Shown here: in pieces, positions 37,856 to 48,012 of the stretch | Numbering within the stretch: position 1 is the stretch's first letter | Layout of the letters: each line of letters begins with the position of its first letter | Assembly: GCF_000143885.2 (NCBI RefSeq) | Contig: NC_018581.1 | Location: 372,001-436,000 of the forward strand | Source of the DNA: Gordonia sp. KTR9 | GTDB taxonomy: Bacteria > Actinomycetota > Actinomycetes > Mycobacteriales > Mycobacteriaceae | Direction: 5' to 3' | DNA length: 64,000 nt | Made by a program: the position numbers and the translations under genes | Notes under the pieces: generated by a model | Database searches by the model: none | Told to the model about the DNA's origin: nothing | What the model saw: the letters and a program-made list of their open reading frames with translations, nothing else

Positions 37856-38917
37856 ATGAGTTTCATGGATCTCCCGGTCATGCCGCCTGTTGCGCCGATG
37901 CTGGCCAAGGCGGTGACCAGCGTGCCGCCACAGCCGGACGGCTCGGTGGCGTGGTCGTATGAACCGAAGTGGGATGGATTTCGCGCGTTGATCTTCCGCG
38001 ACGGCGACGAGGTCTCGATCGGATCGCGTGGCGGGAAGGACCTCGCACGGTACTTCCCCGAGATCGTCGCGGCGGTGAAGGAGGAACTGCCCGAGAAGGT
38101 GGTCCTCGACGGCGAGATCGGGGTACCCGCGCTCATCGGCGACACCCATCGGCTCGACTGGGACTCGCTCGCGCAGCGGATTCATCCGGCGGAGTCGCGC
38201 GTCACCATGCTCGCGGAGAAGACCCCGGCGATCTTCATCGGATTCGATGCGCTGGCGTTGGAGTCGACGAACGTGATGGCCGAGCCCTTCGAGGTGCGGC
38301 GGGAGGCCCTGCTGCGGGCCGTCGGTCCGGGCGGGCGGGATCGTCGGGTGCATGTCAGCCGGGTGACGAGCGACCCGGCGGTCGCCGAGGACTGGTTCTC
38401 CGCCTTCGAAGGGGCCGGACTCGACGGTGTCGTCGCCAAACGACTCGACGGCGTGTACGTCGAGAACAAGCGCGAGATGCTGAAGATCAAACACAAGCGG
38501 ACCGCGGACTGTGTGATCTTCGGGTATCGAATCCACAAGTCGGGAACCGGGATCGGCTCGATGCTGCTCGGATTGTACGGCGACGACGGCGAATTGCGGA
38601 TGGTCGGCGGGGCGGGTGCCTTCTCCGACGCCAAGCGGATCGAGCTGCAGCAGATGTTCGAGCCGATGCGGCTGGACCCGGAGAATGCATCACCGGGTGA
38701 ACCGACGCGGTGGCGGTCGGAGAAGTCGGGGGAGTGGATCCCGATCCGACCCGAACTGGTCGCGGAGTTCGCCTACGACCAGATGGAGAACCACCGGTTC
38801 CGGCACACGGTGAAGTTCCTCCGATGGCGACCCGATCGGGAGCCACGCAGTTGCGGCTACGACCAGCTCGACGTCCCGCTGACCTACGACCTCCACGACG
38901 TCCTCGAAGGGGAATGA
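37856..38917 (+). CDS. ligC: ATP-dependent DNA ligase (LigC type)
   Basis: Repair DNA ligase of 353 aa with an adenylation domain and an OB-fold. The adenylated Lys is K38 in EPKWDGFR, and motifs LDGEI, FIGFDALAL, GVVAKRLDG and MLKIKHKRTADC follow. It resembles M. tuberculosis LigC (Rv3731). GAGG sits before the ATG at 37856. It overlaps the downstream polymerase gene by ATGA, forming a dedicated repair pair. No ku gene lies in the window. Confidence 0.93.
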   Translation: MSFMDLPVMPPVAPMLAKAVTSVPPQPDGSVAWSYEPKWDGFRALIFRDGDEVSIGSRGGKDLARYFPEIVAAVKEELPEKVVLDGEIGVPALIGDTHRLDWDSLAQRIHPAESRVTMLAEKTPAIFIGFDALALESTNVMAEPFEVRREALLRAVGPGGRDRRVHVSRVTSDPAVAEDWFSAFEGAGLDGVVAKRLDGVYVENKREMLKIKHKRTADCVIFGYRIHKSGTGIGSMLLGLYGDDGELRMVGGAGAFSDAKRIELQQMFEPMRLDPENASPGEPTRWRSEKSGEWIPIRPELVAEFAYDQMENHRFRHTVKFLRWRPDREPRSCGYDQLDVPLTYDLHDVLEGE

Positions 38918-40005
38918 CCATGGCATCTCGTTCTCCCGCCGAAGAACTCGACGTCGACGGCGTCGCCGTCCGGATGAGCAACCCGGACAAGATCTATTTC
39001 CCCGAACTCGGGGAAAACGGTGGCCGCAAGCGCGACCTCGTGGGGTACTACCGCACCGTGGCGCTCGGGGTCGGCGAAGACAGTGAGGGGCCGTTGATGC
39101 GTGCGGCCCGCGACCGGCCGACGTTTCTGCAGCGCTTCCCCGACGGTGTCGAGGGCGAGGAGATCTATCAGAAGCACATCGCGAAGAAGCGTCCCGAGCA
39201 TGTGCAGTCGACCCCGATCGTGTTCCCCTCCAAGCGAACCGGTGACGCGATCCGGCCGACGGTGCCCGCCGACCTGGTGTGGGGCGCCAACCTGGGGACC
39301 GTCACATTTCACACCTGGCCCACGCTGCATCCCGACAACGATCACCCCGACCAGCTCCGCATCGACCTCGATCCGCAGCCCGGCACGACCTTCGACGACG
39401 TTCGGCGTGTGGCGATCGAGGGACTGAAACCGTTGCTCGACGAGCTCGGGTTCACCGGTTTCGTCAAGACCTCCGGCGGGCGCGGAGTGCACGTGTACGT
39501 GCCCATCGAACCACTGTGGGATTTCATCGCCACCCGGCGCTGCGTCATCGCGATCGCCCGCGAACTCGAACGCCGCGACCCGGACGCGGTCACCCCGTCG
39601 TGGTGGAAAGAGGAACGGGGAGAACGGATCTTCATCGACTTCAACCAGAATGCCCGCGACCGCACGATGGCGTCACCGTATTCGGTGCGACGCAGCGCCC
39701 GTGCGCGGGTCTCGACGCCGGTCACCTGGGACGAACTCGCCGACGTCGACCCGGACGACTGCACCATCGCGACCGTCCCGAAGCTCCTGGCGGATCGCGG
39801 CGACCCGTGGGCCGACATCGCCGATCATCGGCGCGGCATCGAGAAGCTGCTGGAGATGGTGCAGGCCGATGACGCAAATGGCCTGGGCGACATGCCCTAT
39901 CCGCCCAGCTACCCCAAGATGCCGGGCGAGCCGCCGCGCGTACAGCCGAGCAAGAAGGTCGCCGAGCACTGGGACGAGAAGGGCAACCGGCGCAGCGACG
40001 GGTGA
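38914..40005 (+). CDS. LigD-like primase-polymerase (PolD1-type)
   Basis: Stand-alone archaeo-eukaryotic primase-type polymerase of 363 aa, related to the polymerase domain of LigD and to M. tuberculosis Rv3730c (PolD1). Catalytic LRIDLDP (D-x-D), the WGANLGTVTFHTWPTL segment and KTSGGRGVHVYVP are conserved. Such enzymes fill gaps with ribonucleotides during end-joining or base excision repair. The start at 38914 overlaps the ligC stop, so ligase and polymerase are co-translated. Confidence 0.9.
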   Translation: MTMASRSPAEELDVDGVAVRMSNPDKIYFPELGENGGRKRDLVGYYRTVALGVGEDSEGPLMRAARDRPTFLQRFPDGVEGEEIYQKHIAKKRPEHVQSTPIVFPSKRTGDAIRPTVPADLVWGANLGTVTFHTWPTLHPDNDHPDQLRIDLDPQPGTTFDDVRRVAIEGLKPLLDELGFTGFVKTSGGRGVHVYVPIEPLWDFIATRRCVIAIARELERRDPDAVTPSWWKEERGERIFIDFNQNARDRTMASPYSVRRSARARVSTPVTWDELADVDPDDCTIATVPKLLADRGDPWADIADHRRGIEKLLEMVQADDANGLGDMPYPPSYPKMPGEPPRVQPSKKVAEHWDEKGNRRSDG

Positions 40006-40023
40006 AGGACGGGTGCGGTCAGC

Positions 40024-40872
40024 TCAGCGGCGCAGCGCCTCGGCGGCCCAGGTGGCGAAGCTCTGCCAGCCGACATCGGGGAAGCGGCGGTGCAGGGTGG
40101 GGATGTCGACCTCGTAACCGCGCTCGCTCAGGAACGTGAACATCGCCCGCATGTCCTCGGACTCGATGCGTTCGGGGTCGTAGGACTCCGCCGTGACCGC
40201 GGTGCCGAGGACCTCGCCGATGATGCGCGCCATCTCGGCCGGCGTCGGCTGATCGGACGCGAGGTCGATTCGTTGGCCGACGTGGACGTCGGGGGCGGCG
40301 AACAGCTCGGCGACCAGCCGGCCGAGGTCGCGCCGCGAGAGCTGCTGCAGCGGCTTGTCCGCGGGCATCGCGATCGGCATCACGCCCGCCGCGAGCGCGT
40401 CCGCCCCGCCGAGCAGATTGTCGAAGAAGTAGGCCGGACCGACGATGGTGTGCGGGATGTCGGTGTCCGCGAGCATCTTCTCGACCTCGAACTTGGAATC
40501 GAAATGCGGCACGCCACTCTGCCGATCGGCCGAGGCGACCGAGGAGAACACCAGGTACGGGATCGACGCGGACGTGGCGGCCTGGATCAGCGCCGTGCCC
40601 TGAGCGATCTCCGCCTCCACGCCGGACTCGAACGGTGTGGTGAGGGCGAAGGCTCCGGCCGAACCGGCGAAGGCCTCGGCGAGACCGGCGCCGCTCACGA
40701 TGTCGCCGACCGCGAGTTCGACACCACGGTCGGCGAGACGGGCGGCCTTCGACGAGACCGCGTCGCGCACCACCGCGCGGACGGGGAAACCTGCCTCGAG
40801 CAGCGCGTCGAGCACGGCACCGCCCTGCCCTCCGGTGGCTCCGACGACGACGATGGGAGAGGAATCCGCCAT
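40024..40872 (-). CDS. NmrA-like NAD(P)-binding protein
   Basis: Atypical SDR of 282 aa. The N-terminal Rossmann motif VVVGATGGQGGAVLDALL and the NmrA-like LTTPFESGVEAEIAQG region are visible. There is no canonical YxxxK active site. Relatives act as redox sensors or quinone reductases (NmrA, QorB). It lies between the repair genes and tRNA-Ser. The specific role is unknown. ATG at 40872. Confidence 0.8.
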   Translation of the reverse strand: MADSSPIVVVGATGGQGGAVLDALLEAGFPVRAVVRDAVSSKAARLADRGVELAVGDIVSGAGLAEAFAGSAGAFALTTPFESGVEAEIAQGTALIQAATSASIPYLVFSSVASADRQSGVPHFDSKFEVEKMLADTDIPHTIVGPAYFFDNLLGGADALAAGVMPIAMPADKPLQQLSRRDLGRLVAELFAAPDVHVGQRIDLASDQPTPAEMARIIGEVLGTAVTAESYDPERIESEDMRAMFTFLSERGYEVDIPTLHRRFPDVGWQSFATWAAEALRR

Positions 40873-40950
40873 GTCGTCGACCCTAGCGGTCGCCTACGCC
40901 CGCCGGACGGTTTGGGTGTGCGCACGCTCGGCGGCTATCATCTCGACGTT

Positions 40951-41039
40951 GGAGGATTCGCCTAGTGGCCTATGGCGCTCGCCTGGAACGCGGGTTGGGT
41001 TAACAGCCCTCAGGGGTTCGAATCCCCTATCCTCCGCCA
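40951..41039 (+). tRNA. tRNA-Ser (anticodon GGA)
   Basis: Acceptor GGAGGAT pairs with ATCCTCC, with the discriminator G and a genomically encoded CCA. The anticodon arm CTCGC / CTGGAAC / GCGGG gives anticodon GGA, reading UCC/UCU. A long variable arm (GGGTTAACAGCCC region) is characteristic of class II tRNA-Ser. T arm AGGGGTTCGAATCCCCT is intact. SRP RNA follows about 130 nt later. Confidence 0.96.
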
Positions 41040-41170
41040 CCGAAGGTCCGCAGTGACGCCCGCACGCCGGGTGCACCGCGGACCTTCGTCGTTTCCATGA
41101 CCCGACCGGCCTCCGGAACGGCTTCGAGGACCCCTGCTCATGCCGCCGGAACCCCTCGCTACACTGGACG

Positions 41171-41260
41171 ACGGATCCCGCGCGGCGTGCATCCTGTGAA
41201 CTCCCCCAGGGCCGGAAGGCAGCAAGGGTCAACGGGCTCTCTCGGGTGCGCGGGGTCCCC
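41171..41260 (+). ncRNA. ffs: Small signal recognition particle RNA (4.5S)
   Basis: The conserved SRP domain IV sequence CCCAGGGCCGGAAGGCAGCA (41206 onward) carries the GGAA tetraloop and the Ffh-binding asymmetric loop. Flanks GGATCCCGCGC (41173-41183) and GCGCGGGGTCC (41248-41258) pair over 11 bp to close the hairpin. The RNA scaffolds Ffh for co-translational membrane targeting. Ends are approximate. Confidence 0.93.
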
Positions 41261-41283
41261 TATATCCGATTCACTTTTTCTAG

Positions 41284-42609
<1,326 letters not shown>

Positions 42610-42622
42610 CCTCTCGCCCGCA

Positions 42623-42649
42623 CCGCGGCCGCCGACATCGCGGCCGCGG
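42623..42649 (+). terminator. Strong GC hairpin after aspC
   Basis: CCGCGGCCGC (42623-42632) and GCGGCCGCGG (42640-42649) form a perfect 10-bp stem with a 7-nt loop, 14 nt past the aspC stop. Actinobacterial terminators often lack a U-tract, so it is a likely terminator. Confidence 0.7.
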
Positions 42650-42762
42650 GCGGCGCGGACGACGCCGACACACCGGCAACGCGCCGACTGCGGCGTTAGA
42701 TTGCTCTCATTCTCCGGCGAGTGCGCTGGCGTGCACGCCACTTTGTGACAGGCTTTCAAATC

Positions 42763-44256
42763 GTGAATCTGCCCAGGCCGGTTCTTCTCGCAACCGGTTT
42801 CGCCGTCGTGGGGGTCATCGCACTGGCACTCCAGGATGTCGTCGTACCCTTGGGCGCCCAATTCTGGGGTTTGCTGAAGAATCAGATCGACCTCGCCGTG
42901 TACCAGGCGGGCGCGCGGTCGGTGACCAACGGCGTCAGCCTGTACGACGTCAAGATGGTCGGCGACCTGGATTACACCTACTCGCCGTTCTCGGCACTGC
43001 TCTTCACTCCACTGGCCTGGATGTCCTTCGACCTCGCGCGGCCGCTGTGGACCGCGGGCGTCGTCGTGGCGCTCTACCTCGTGATCATGCTGAGCTTCCG
43101 CAGCCTGGGCCGGCCGGTGACCTGGCCGCTGCGGGTGATCGCGGCGTCGCTGGTGGCGGTGGCGATGCTCTTCGAGCCGGTGCGCACCACCATCTGGTAC
43201 GGCCAGATCAACGTCTTCCTGATGCTCGTGATCCTGGCCGACCTGACGCGTCCGGACGGTGGACGCCTCAAGGGGTTCTGGACCGGCGTCGCGGCCGGTA
43301 TCAAGCTCACCCCGCTGATCTTCGCCGGGTACTTCCTCGTGCAGCGGAACTGGCGTGCTCTTGCCGGTGTCGTCGGCGGTTTCGCGACCACCGTGCTCGT
43401 CGGGTTCGTGGTGTTGCCGGGGGACTCGTGGTCGTACTGGACGGGCAAACTGTTCGAGTCCGACCGGGTGGGGTCGGCGCAGTTGCGCGGCAACCAGTCC
43501 CTCCGGGGCATGCTCGCCAACCATCTCGACACCGACAGTCCGCCGACGCTGCTGTGGCTCGTGGTGGTGCTGGCGGTGCTCGCGGTCGGCTTCGCGGTGG
43601 CGACGTACGCACATCGACATGGCCACGAACTCCTGGCCGTCAGCATCGTCGGCATGACCGCGTGCGTGGTGTCGCCGATGTCGTGGGGCCATCACTGGGT
43701 CTGGTTCATCCCGATCCTGGTCATCGGGGTCCACCTGGTCCTCGACGTACGGCGCCCGCGCGCGCCGAGGCTGTGGGCAGGCGCGGGTGTGGCGGCGCTG
43801 GTGCTCCTCGCGTTCCCGTGGCCGACGCATGTGCCCGCCCTGATCCCCGACGGCTACTACACGGGGTTGTACGTCAAGACGCACATCACGTGGCTCAACT
43901 GGTTCACCGTCAGCCCGTATCTCTGGGCGTATCTCGGGGTGCTGGTCGCCACGATCGTCGGCCTGCGGATGGTCGGCAGCCGCGAGACGTCGTCGGCGTC
44001 CTCCGACCCGATCATCCCGGCCGGCGTGGCGGCCGCTGTCATCGCCGACGGCGGCCTGCCGACCGGCGACGCGGGCAGCTCCGGGGGCGAGGACCGGCGG
44101 CAGGCCGAGGCAGACGGGGACGGGTCCGGACCACACGAGGTCGAGGGTGCGTCCGGCCGAACCGGCCACGCCCACGGCATGGCCGATGACCTGGTCGGAA
44201 CCGATGGCGAACCCGTCAACGAGACACCGGATCAGGGGCCCCCTCCGCCAGTGTGA
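42763..44256 (+). CDS. Polyprenol-phosphate-mannose-dependent mannosyltransferase (GT87/DUF2029-like)
   Basis: Polytopic membrane glycosyltransferase with about 10-12 predicted helices; relatives add alpha-1,2-mannose to lipoarabinomannan or lipomannan outside the membrane. Recognisable features are the early extracytoplasmic acidic loop (IDLAVYQAGARSVTNGVSLYD, DLDYTYSPFSALLFTPLAW), the YGQINVFLMLVILADL helix and GNQSLRGM. The last about 85 residues form a hydrophilic Gly/Asp/Glu-rich tail. GTG codons at 42721, 42745 and 42763 are all possible starts; 42763 places a short N-terminus before helix 1. The exact acceptor is unknown. Confidence 0.8.
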   Translation: MNLPRPVLLATGFAVVGVIALALQDVVVPLGAQFWGLLKNQIDLAVYQAGARSVTNGVSLYDVKMVGDLDYTYSPFSALLFTPLAWMSFDLARPLWTAGVVVALYLVIMLSFRSLGRPVTWPLRVIAASLVAVAMLFEPVRTTIWYGQINVFLMLVILADLTRPDGGRLKGFWTGVAAGIKLTPLIFAGYFLVQRNWRALAGVVGGFATTVLVGFVVLPGDSWSYWTGKLFESDRVGSAQLRGNQSLRGMLANHLDTDSPPTLLWLVVVLAVLAVGFAVATYAHRHGHELLAVSIVGMTACVVSPMSWGHHWVWFIPILVIGVHLVLDVRRPRAPRLWAGAGVAALVLLAFPWPTHVPALIPDGYYTGLYVKTHITWLNWFTVSPYLWAYLGVLVATIVGLRMVGSRETSSASSDPIIPAGVAAAVIADGGLPTGDAGSSGGEDRRQAEADGDGSGPHEVEGASGRTGHAHGMADDLVGTDGEPVNETPDQGPPPPV

Positions 44257-44299
44257 GGCACACTCATCGGGTGTCACTGGTCGCCGGTAGTCTCGACGC

Positions 44300-46822
44300 G
44301 TGGCTCTGTATCGCACCTATCGCCCGGCTACCTTCGCCGACGTCGTGGGGCAGGAGCATGTCACCGATCCGTTGAGCCGCGCCCTGGATTCCGGACGCAT
44401 CAATCACGCGTATCTCTTCTCCGGTCCCCGGGGGTGTGGCAAGACGTCGTCGGCGCGAATCCTGGCTCGGTCGCTGAACTGTGTGGAGGGGCCCACCTCC
44501 ACGCCGTGCGGAACCTGCATCTCGTGCGTGGCCCTCGCGCCGGGCGGCCCGGGCAACCTCGACGTCATCGAACTCGACGCCGCGAGTCACGGCGGTGTCG
44601 ACGACACCCGCGAGCTCCGCGACCGCGCGTTCTATGCACCCGCCGAGTCGCGCTACCGCGTCTTCATCGTCGACGAGGCGCACATGGTGACGAACGCGGG
44701 CTTCAACGCGCTCCTCAAGATCGTCGAGGAGCCGCCCGAGCATCTGATCTTCGTCTTCGCGACCACTGAACCCGAGAAGGTGCTCCCGACCATCAGGTCG
44801 CGGACCCACCACTACCCGTTCCGGCTGCTCGCGCCGCCGGTCATGCGCGGCCTGTTGGAGAAGATCTGCGAGCAAGAGGGCGTGACGGTGGCCCCCGAGG
44901 TGTACCCGCTCGTCATCCGTGCGGGCGGCGGGTCACCGCGCGACTCGCTGTCGATCCTCGATCAACTGCTGGCCGGGGCCGACGATCAGGGGGTCGCCTA
45001 CGAGCGCGCTCTGGCCCTGCTCGGCGTCACCGACGTCGCGCTGATCGACACCGCCGTCGACGCACTCGCCGACGCCGACGGGTCGGCGTTGTTCGGCACC
45101 GTGGAGAAGGTGGTCGACGCCGGACACGACCCGCGGCGGTTCGCCGTCGACCTGCTCGAGCGTCTCCGCGATCTGATTCTGCTGCAAGCGGTTACGGATG
45201 CCGCGGACCGCGGGCTCGTCGAAGCGCCAGGTGACCAGCTCGCCCGGATGCGCACCCAGATCGAGACCCTCGGCCCGGCGTCGTTGACCAGATTCGCCGA
45301 GATCGTGCACAACGCGCTCGGGGAGATGCGGGGCACCACGTCGCCACGACTGCTGCTCGAGGTGATGTGCGCGCGGATGTTGCTACCCGCGGTCTCCGCC
45401 GACGACGCGGCGCTGCTGCAGCGACTCGAACGGCTCGAATCGGGAATCGGTACGACGTCGATCCCGATACCCGCGAAACCGGCTGAGCCGGAACCGGAGC
45501 CGAAGTTCGTGCGGCCGTCGCAACGCAAGGCGATCGAAGACGCCAAGGCCGCAGAGAACTCCGACCGCGCGGCTGCCGAGGCAGTGGAGGCCGACACCGC
45601 TCAGCCCGCGTCCCGTCGCGAGGAGGACGCGCCGGCTGCGGTGGCCGCTCCTGTCGTCGAGGAGCCCGAGGTCCCGGAACCGGTTGTCCCGGAACCGGTT
45701 GTCCCGGAACCGGTTGCCGCAGAAGCGGTTGTCCCGGAGCCGGTTACAGCGGAGCCTGTTGCATCGGAACCTGAACCATCCGAACCGGTGGCGGACGAGG
45801 GAACGTCCCTCGACGGTGAGGTCGTCGACTCCACGGTTCCCACCGAGGACCTGGCGGTCGGTGAATCGGCCGAAGGCCCTGCCGACGACGAATCGATGTT
45901 CGACGAGCTGATCGCCGAACCGCCGTCTGACGAGGCGGTCGAGGTCGATCCGGCGGCGGCCGACGGCATCACGTCAGACGAGGAGGCGCCGACCCTGGTC
46001 GAGGTCCCGGCCCAGGAGACGCCCGCGCAGCCTCGTTCGCGGGCCGAGCGGACTCCATCCGCCCCCGAGCCACCGTCGCGCCCCCGGGAGGCGCCCTCGC
46101 CGGAACCGGCCGCCGAACCCGCGTCGACGTCCCCGTATGACGACATCCCGCTGCCCGACGAGCCCGTCGACGAGTACGAGGTCCCGCCGCCGGACGTGAC
46201 GCCGGTCCGCGCCCGCCCGCCCGAACCCACGCCGGAACCGGAGCCCGAACCCGAGGCGCCCGCGGGACTCGACGCCGACTCCGTTCGCAAGCGGTATCAG
46301 GAATTCCGGGCCGCGGTGCGGGAACGTTCCAAGAGCCTGGAGCCGATGCTGTCGGCGGCGGTCATCGCCGACGTCGACGGAACGACCGTGGTGCTCTCGC
46401 ACCCGGTGGAGGTGCTGGTCGGGCGGTTGTCCGCGCCGCACGCGGTCACGATCATCCGAGAGGCGCTGACCGAGGTATTCGGTACCGAACTCGACGTACG
46501 GACGGTGCACCAGGCGCCGGGTGCCGCCGCTCCCACGGGTACGGCCACCGCGCCGCCGTCGAAGCAGCCGGCCAAGGCACGGCAGTCGTACTCACGTCCG
46601 AGTCGCGCACGAGACCAGTCGGCGACGCCGGCGCCCGCGCCGGAACCGGTTGCCGAACCGGAGGAGCCCGAGCCGCCACGTGCCGACGAGGACATCCCGC
46701 CCGACGAGCGCGCGGAGATGGTGGCCGATGCGCGTACCGGTAACCCCGAGCAGCGGCTCGACCCGGACCAGGTGGCGCTGGAACTGCTCAAGTCGGAGCT
46801 GGGGGCCCGGCCGCTCGAGTGA
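44300..46822 (+). CDS. dnaX: DNA polymerase III subunit gamma/tau
   Basis: Clamp-loader ATPase of 840 aa. The AAA+ domain has Walker A GPRGCGKTSSAR, zinc Cys (CVEGPTSTPCGTCISC), Walker B VFIVDEAH and the SRC-like IRSRTHHYPFRLL. The middle region (about 380-650) is acidic and Pro-rich with a tandem repeat. The C-terminal about 190 residues hold the tau-like polymerase-binding domain. GTG start at 44300. The length suggests a tau-like product only; no slippery A-tract for frameshifting was noticed. Confidence 0.95.
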   Translation: MALYRTYRPATFADVVGQEHVTDPLSRALDSGRINHAYLFSGPRGCGKTSSARILARSLNCVEGPTSTPCGTCISCVALAPGGPGNLDVIELDAASHGGVDDTRELRDRAFYAPAESRYRVFIVDEAHMVTNAGFNALLKIVEEPPEHLIFVFATTEPEKVLPTIRSRTHHYPFRLLAPPVMRGLLEKICEQEGVTVAPEVYPLVIRAGGGSPRDSLSILDQLLAGADDQGVAYERALALLGVTDVALIDTAVDALADADGSALFGTVEKVVDAGHDPRRFAVDLLERLRDLILLQAVTDAADRGLVEAPGDQLARMRTQIETLGPASLTRFAEIVHNALGEMRGTTSPRLLLEVMCARMLLPAVSADDAALLQRLERLESGIGTTSIPIPAKPAEPEPEPKFVRPSQRKAIEDAKAAENSDRAAAEAVEADTAQPASRREEDAPAAVAAPVVEEPEVPEPVVPEPVVPEPVAAEAVVPEPVTAEPVASEPEPSEPVADEGTSLDGEVVDSTVPTEDLAVGESAEGPADDESMFDELIAEPPSDEAVEVDPAAADGITSDEEAPTLVEVPAQETPAQPRSRAERTPSAPEPPSRPREAPSPEPAAEPASTSPYDDIPLPDEPVDEYEVPPPDVTPVRARPPEPTPEPEPEPEAPAGLDADSVRKRYQEFRAAVRERSKSLEPMLSAAVIADVDGTTVVLSHPVEVLVGRLSAPHAVTIIREALTEVFGTELDVRTVHQAPGAAAPTGTATAPPSKQPAKARQSYSRPSRARDQSATPAPAPEPVAEPEEPEPPRADEDIPPDERAEMVADARTGNPEQRLDPDQVALELLKSELGARPLE
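45671..45775 (+). repeat. 15-bp tandem repeat within dnaX
   Basis: About seven degenerate copies of GTCCCGGAACCGGTT encode (VPEPV)n, then diverged AAEAV, TAEPV and ASEPE units. The first three copies are identical. It lies in the flexible linker between the ATPase and the C-terminal domain, so copy number may vary between strains. Confidence 0.85.
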
Positions 46823-46876
46823 GCGGGAGCTCGGCACACGACGCTCGTGCACTGCTCATCGTGGTAGAACGCACAG

Positions 46877-47668
46877 ATGCGACGAGTAGCGGTACGCATC
46901 GGATTGTCACTGATGTCGGTGGCGGCGGCGCTCACGATGTCGATGGCGTGCGCTGCGGCGACCCCGACCGGGACACCTGTGGATGGTGCGTCGCCCGGCG
47001 GCGGCACACCGGGATCGGTGGTCGATGCACCCGCGCCCGGGCCCGCCCCGTCGGTACGGATGCCCGTCGACCGGCGGGTCAGCGCGGTCGGTTTCGTCGA
47101 TGTGCGGACCGCGGTTCCCGATGCCGTACTCGACCTGCGGTATGCGACGACCGACAACTTCGTCGGTGAGCGGCTGTACCCGCCGAACGCACGCTGCCTC
47201 GTCCACGAATCGATGATCCCGGGTCTCCGGATCGCCGCGCGGATGCTGCGGGCCGGCGGCGAAGTCTTGGTGTTCTGGGACTGCTATCGACCGCACTCGG
47301 TGCAGCAGAGGATGTTCGAGAAGGTGCCCGATCCGGCGTGGGTGGCCCGGCCGGGGCCGTATTCGACCAGTCACGAGGCCGGGCGTTCGGTCGACGTGAC
47401 ACTGGCCGCGCGCCGCCCGAATTGCCCGCCGCAGCGCGTCGTCGGCGATCATTGTCGACTCGACATGGGGACCGACTTCGACTCGTTCACCCCGCGGGCC
47501 ACCGCGTATGCGACGGACGGGGTGGCGGCGCCGGCGCGGGCCGCGCGAGCCCGCCTGCGCGACGCGATGGCTGCCGGTGGGCTGACGGTCTACGCGGGGG
47601 AGTGGTGGCACTTCGACGGCCCCGGCGCCGACGTGCGCAGCCCGGTCATCGACGTGCCAGTCGCCTGA
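46877..47668 (+). CDS. Secreted D-Ala-D-Ala dipeptidase (VanX/DdpX family)
   Basis: M15D zinc dipeptidase of 263 aa. The metal and catalytic motifs SHEAGRSVDVTLA (SxHxxGxxxD) and EWWHFD are intact, with YRPHSVQQRMF as the substrate Arg region. The N-terminus has a signal peptide ending near SMACAAATP; the lipobox is weak. It is probably exported and trims D-Ala-D-Ala released during wall turnover rather than giving glycopeptide resistance, since no vanH/vanA-type genes are adjacent. It lies downstream of dnaX. Confidence 0.87.
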   Translation: MRRVAVRIGLSLMSVAAALTMSMACAAATPTGTPVDGASPGGGTPGSVVDAPAPGPAPSVRMPVDRRVSAVGFVDVRTAVPDAVLDLRYATTDNFVGERLYPPNARCLVHESMIPGLRIAARMLRAGGEVLVFWDCYRPHSVQQRMFEKVPDPAWVARPGPYSTSHEAGRSVDVTLAARRPNCPPQRVVGDHCRLDMGTDFDSFTPRATAYATDGVAAPARAARARLRDAMAAGGLTVYAGEWWHFDGPGADVRSPVIDVPVA

Positions 47669-47677
47669 GCGTCGGGC

Positions 47678-47755
47678 CCCTTCGAGGCTCGTCGCTTGCG
47701 CTCCTCGCACCTCAGTAACTGCGGCCTGGCGGCCGTCGTAGACTCCGAAAGAACC
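47678..47755. repeat. Intergenic repeat, right arm plus GCGGCCTGGCGGCCGTCGT tail
   Basis: CCCTTCGAGGCTCGTCGCTT through CGCACCTCAG (47678-47714) is an arm of the hairpin repeat family. A segment GCGGCCTGGCGGCCGTCGTA and GACTCCGAAAG follows. The same tail recurs at about 56693-56723. The stretch from 47669 to 48012 holds no gene, only these repeats. Confidence 0.75.
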
Positions 47756-47780
47756 TTGGTGAGCGTCCGAATTCTCGGCT

Positions 47781-47875
47781 CCCTGAGGTGCGAGCGAAGC
47801 GAGCCACGAAGGGCATCGCAACGTGCCTCACCAGGCCCTTCGAGGCTCGTCGCTATCGCTCCTCGCACCTCAGGG
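47781..47875. repeat. Complete 95-bp hairpin repeat
   Basis: Left arm CCCTGAGGTGCGAGCGAAGC, ending in CACGAAGGG (47781-47813), is the near inverse of the right arm CCCTTCGAGG...CGCACCTCAGGG (47836-47875), with a 22-nt loop. It is the same design as 58066-58163. It would fold into a long hairpin and may stop transcription from either side. Confidence 0.8.
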
Positions 47876-47881
47876 ACCAGG

Positions 47882-47985
47882 GGTTATGCGGTTCTTTCGG
47901 ATTAGGGAGCGGGGGCTGTCGCTTGCGCTCCTCGCTCCTCAGGGAGCGGGGGCTGTCGCCTGCGCTCCTTCAGGTAGCAGAGGGA
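47882..47985. repeat. Repeat tail with duplicated 37-bp unit
   Basis: After the hairpin comes the tail GGTTATGCG / TTCGGATTAGGGAGCGGG shared with 36773-36810 and 58181-58200. GGGAGCGGGGGCTGTCGC recurs at 47905 and 47942, a 37-bp spaced duplication. No coding potential is seen. Confidence 0.65.
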
Positions 47986-48012
47986 GGGCGGTTGTCGGGG
48001 TCGGGCTCTCCG

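Noticed and set aside
46877..47668. VanX-like gene as part of a glycopeptide resistance cluster
   Set aside because: No vanH, vanA/B or VanRS genes lie nearby. The ddl at 22.8 kb is a normal housekeeping type by its motifs.
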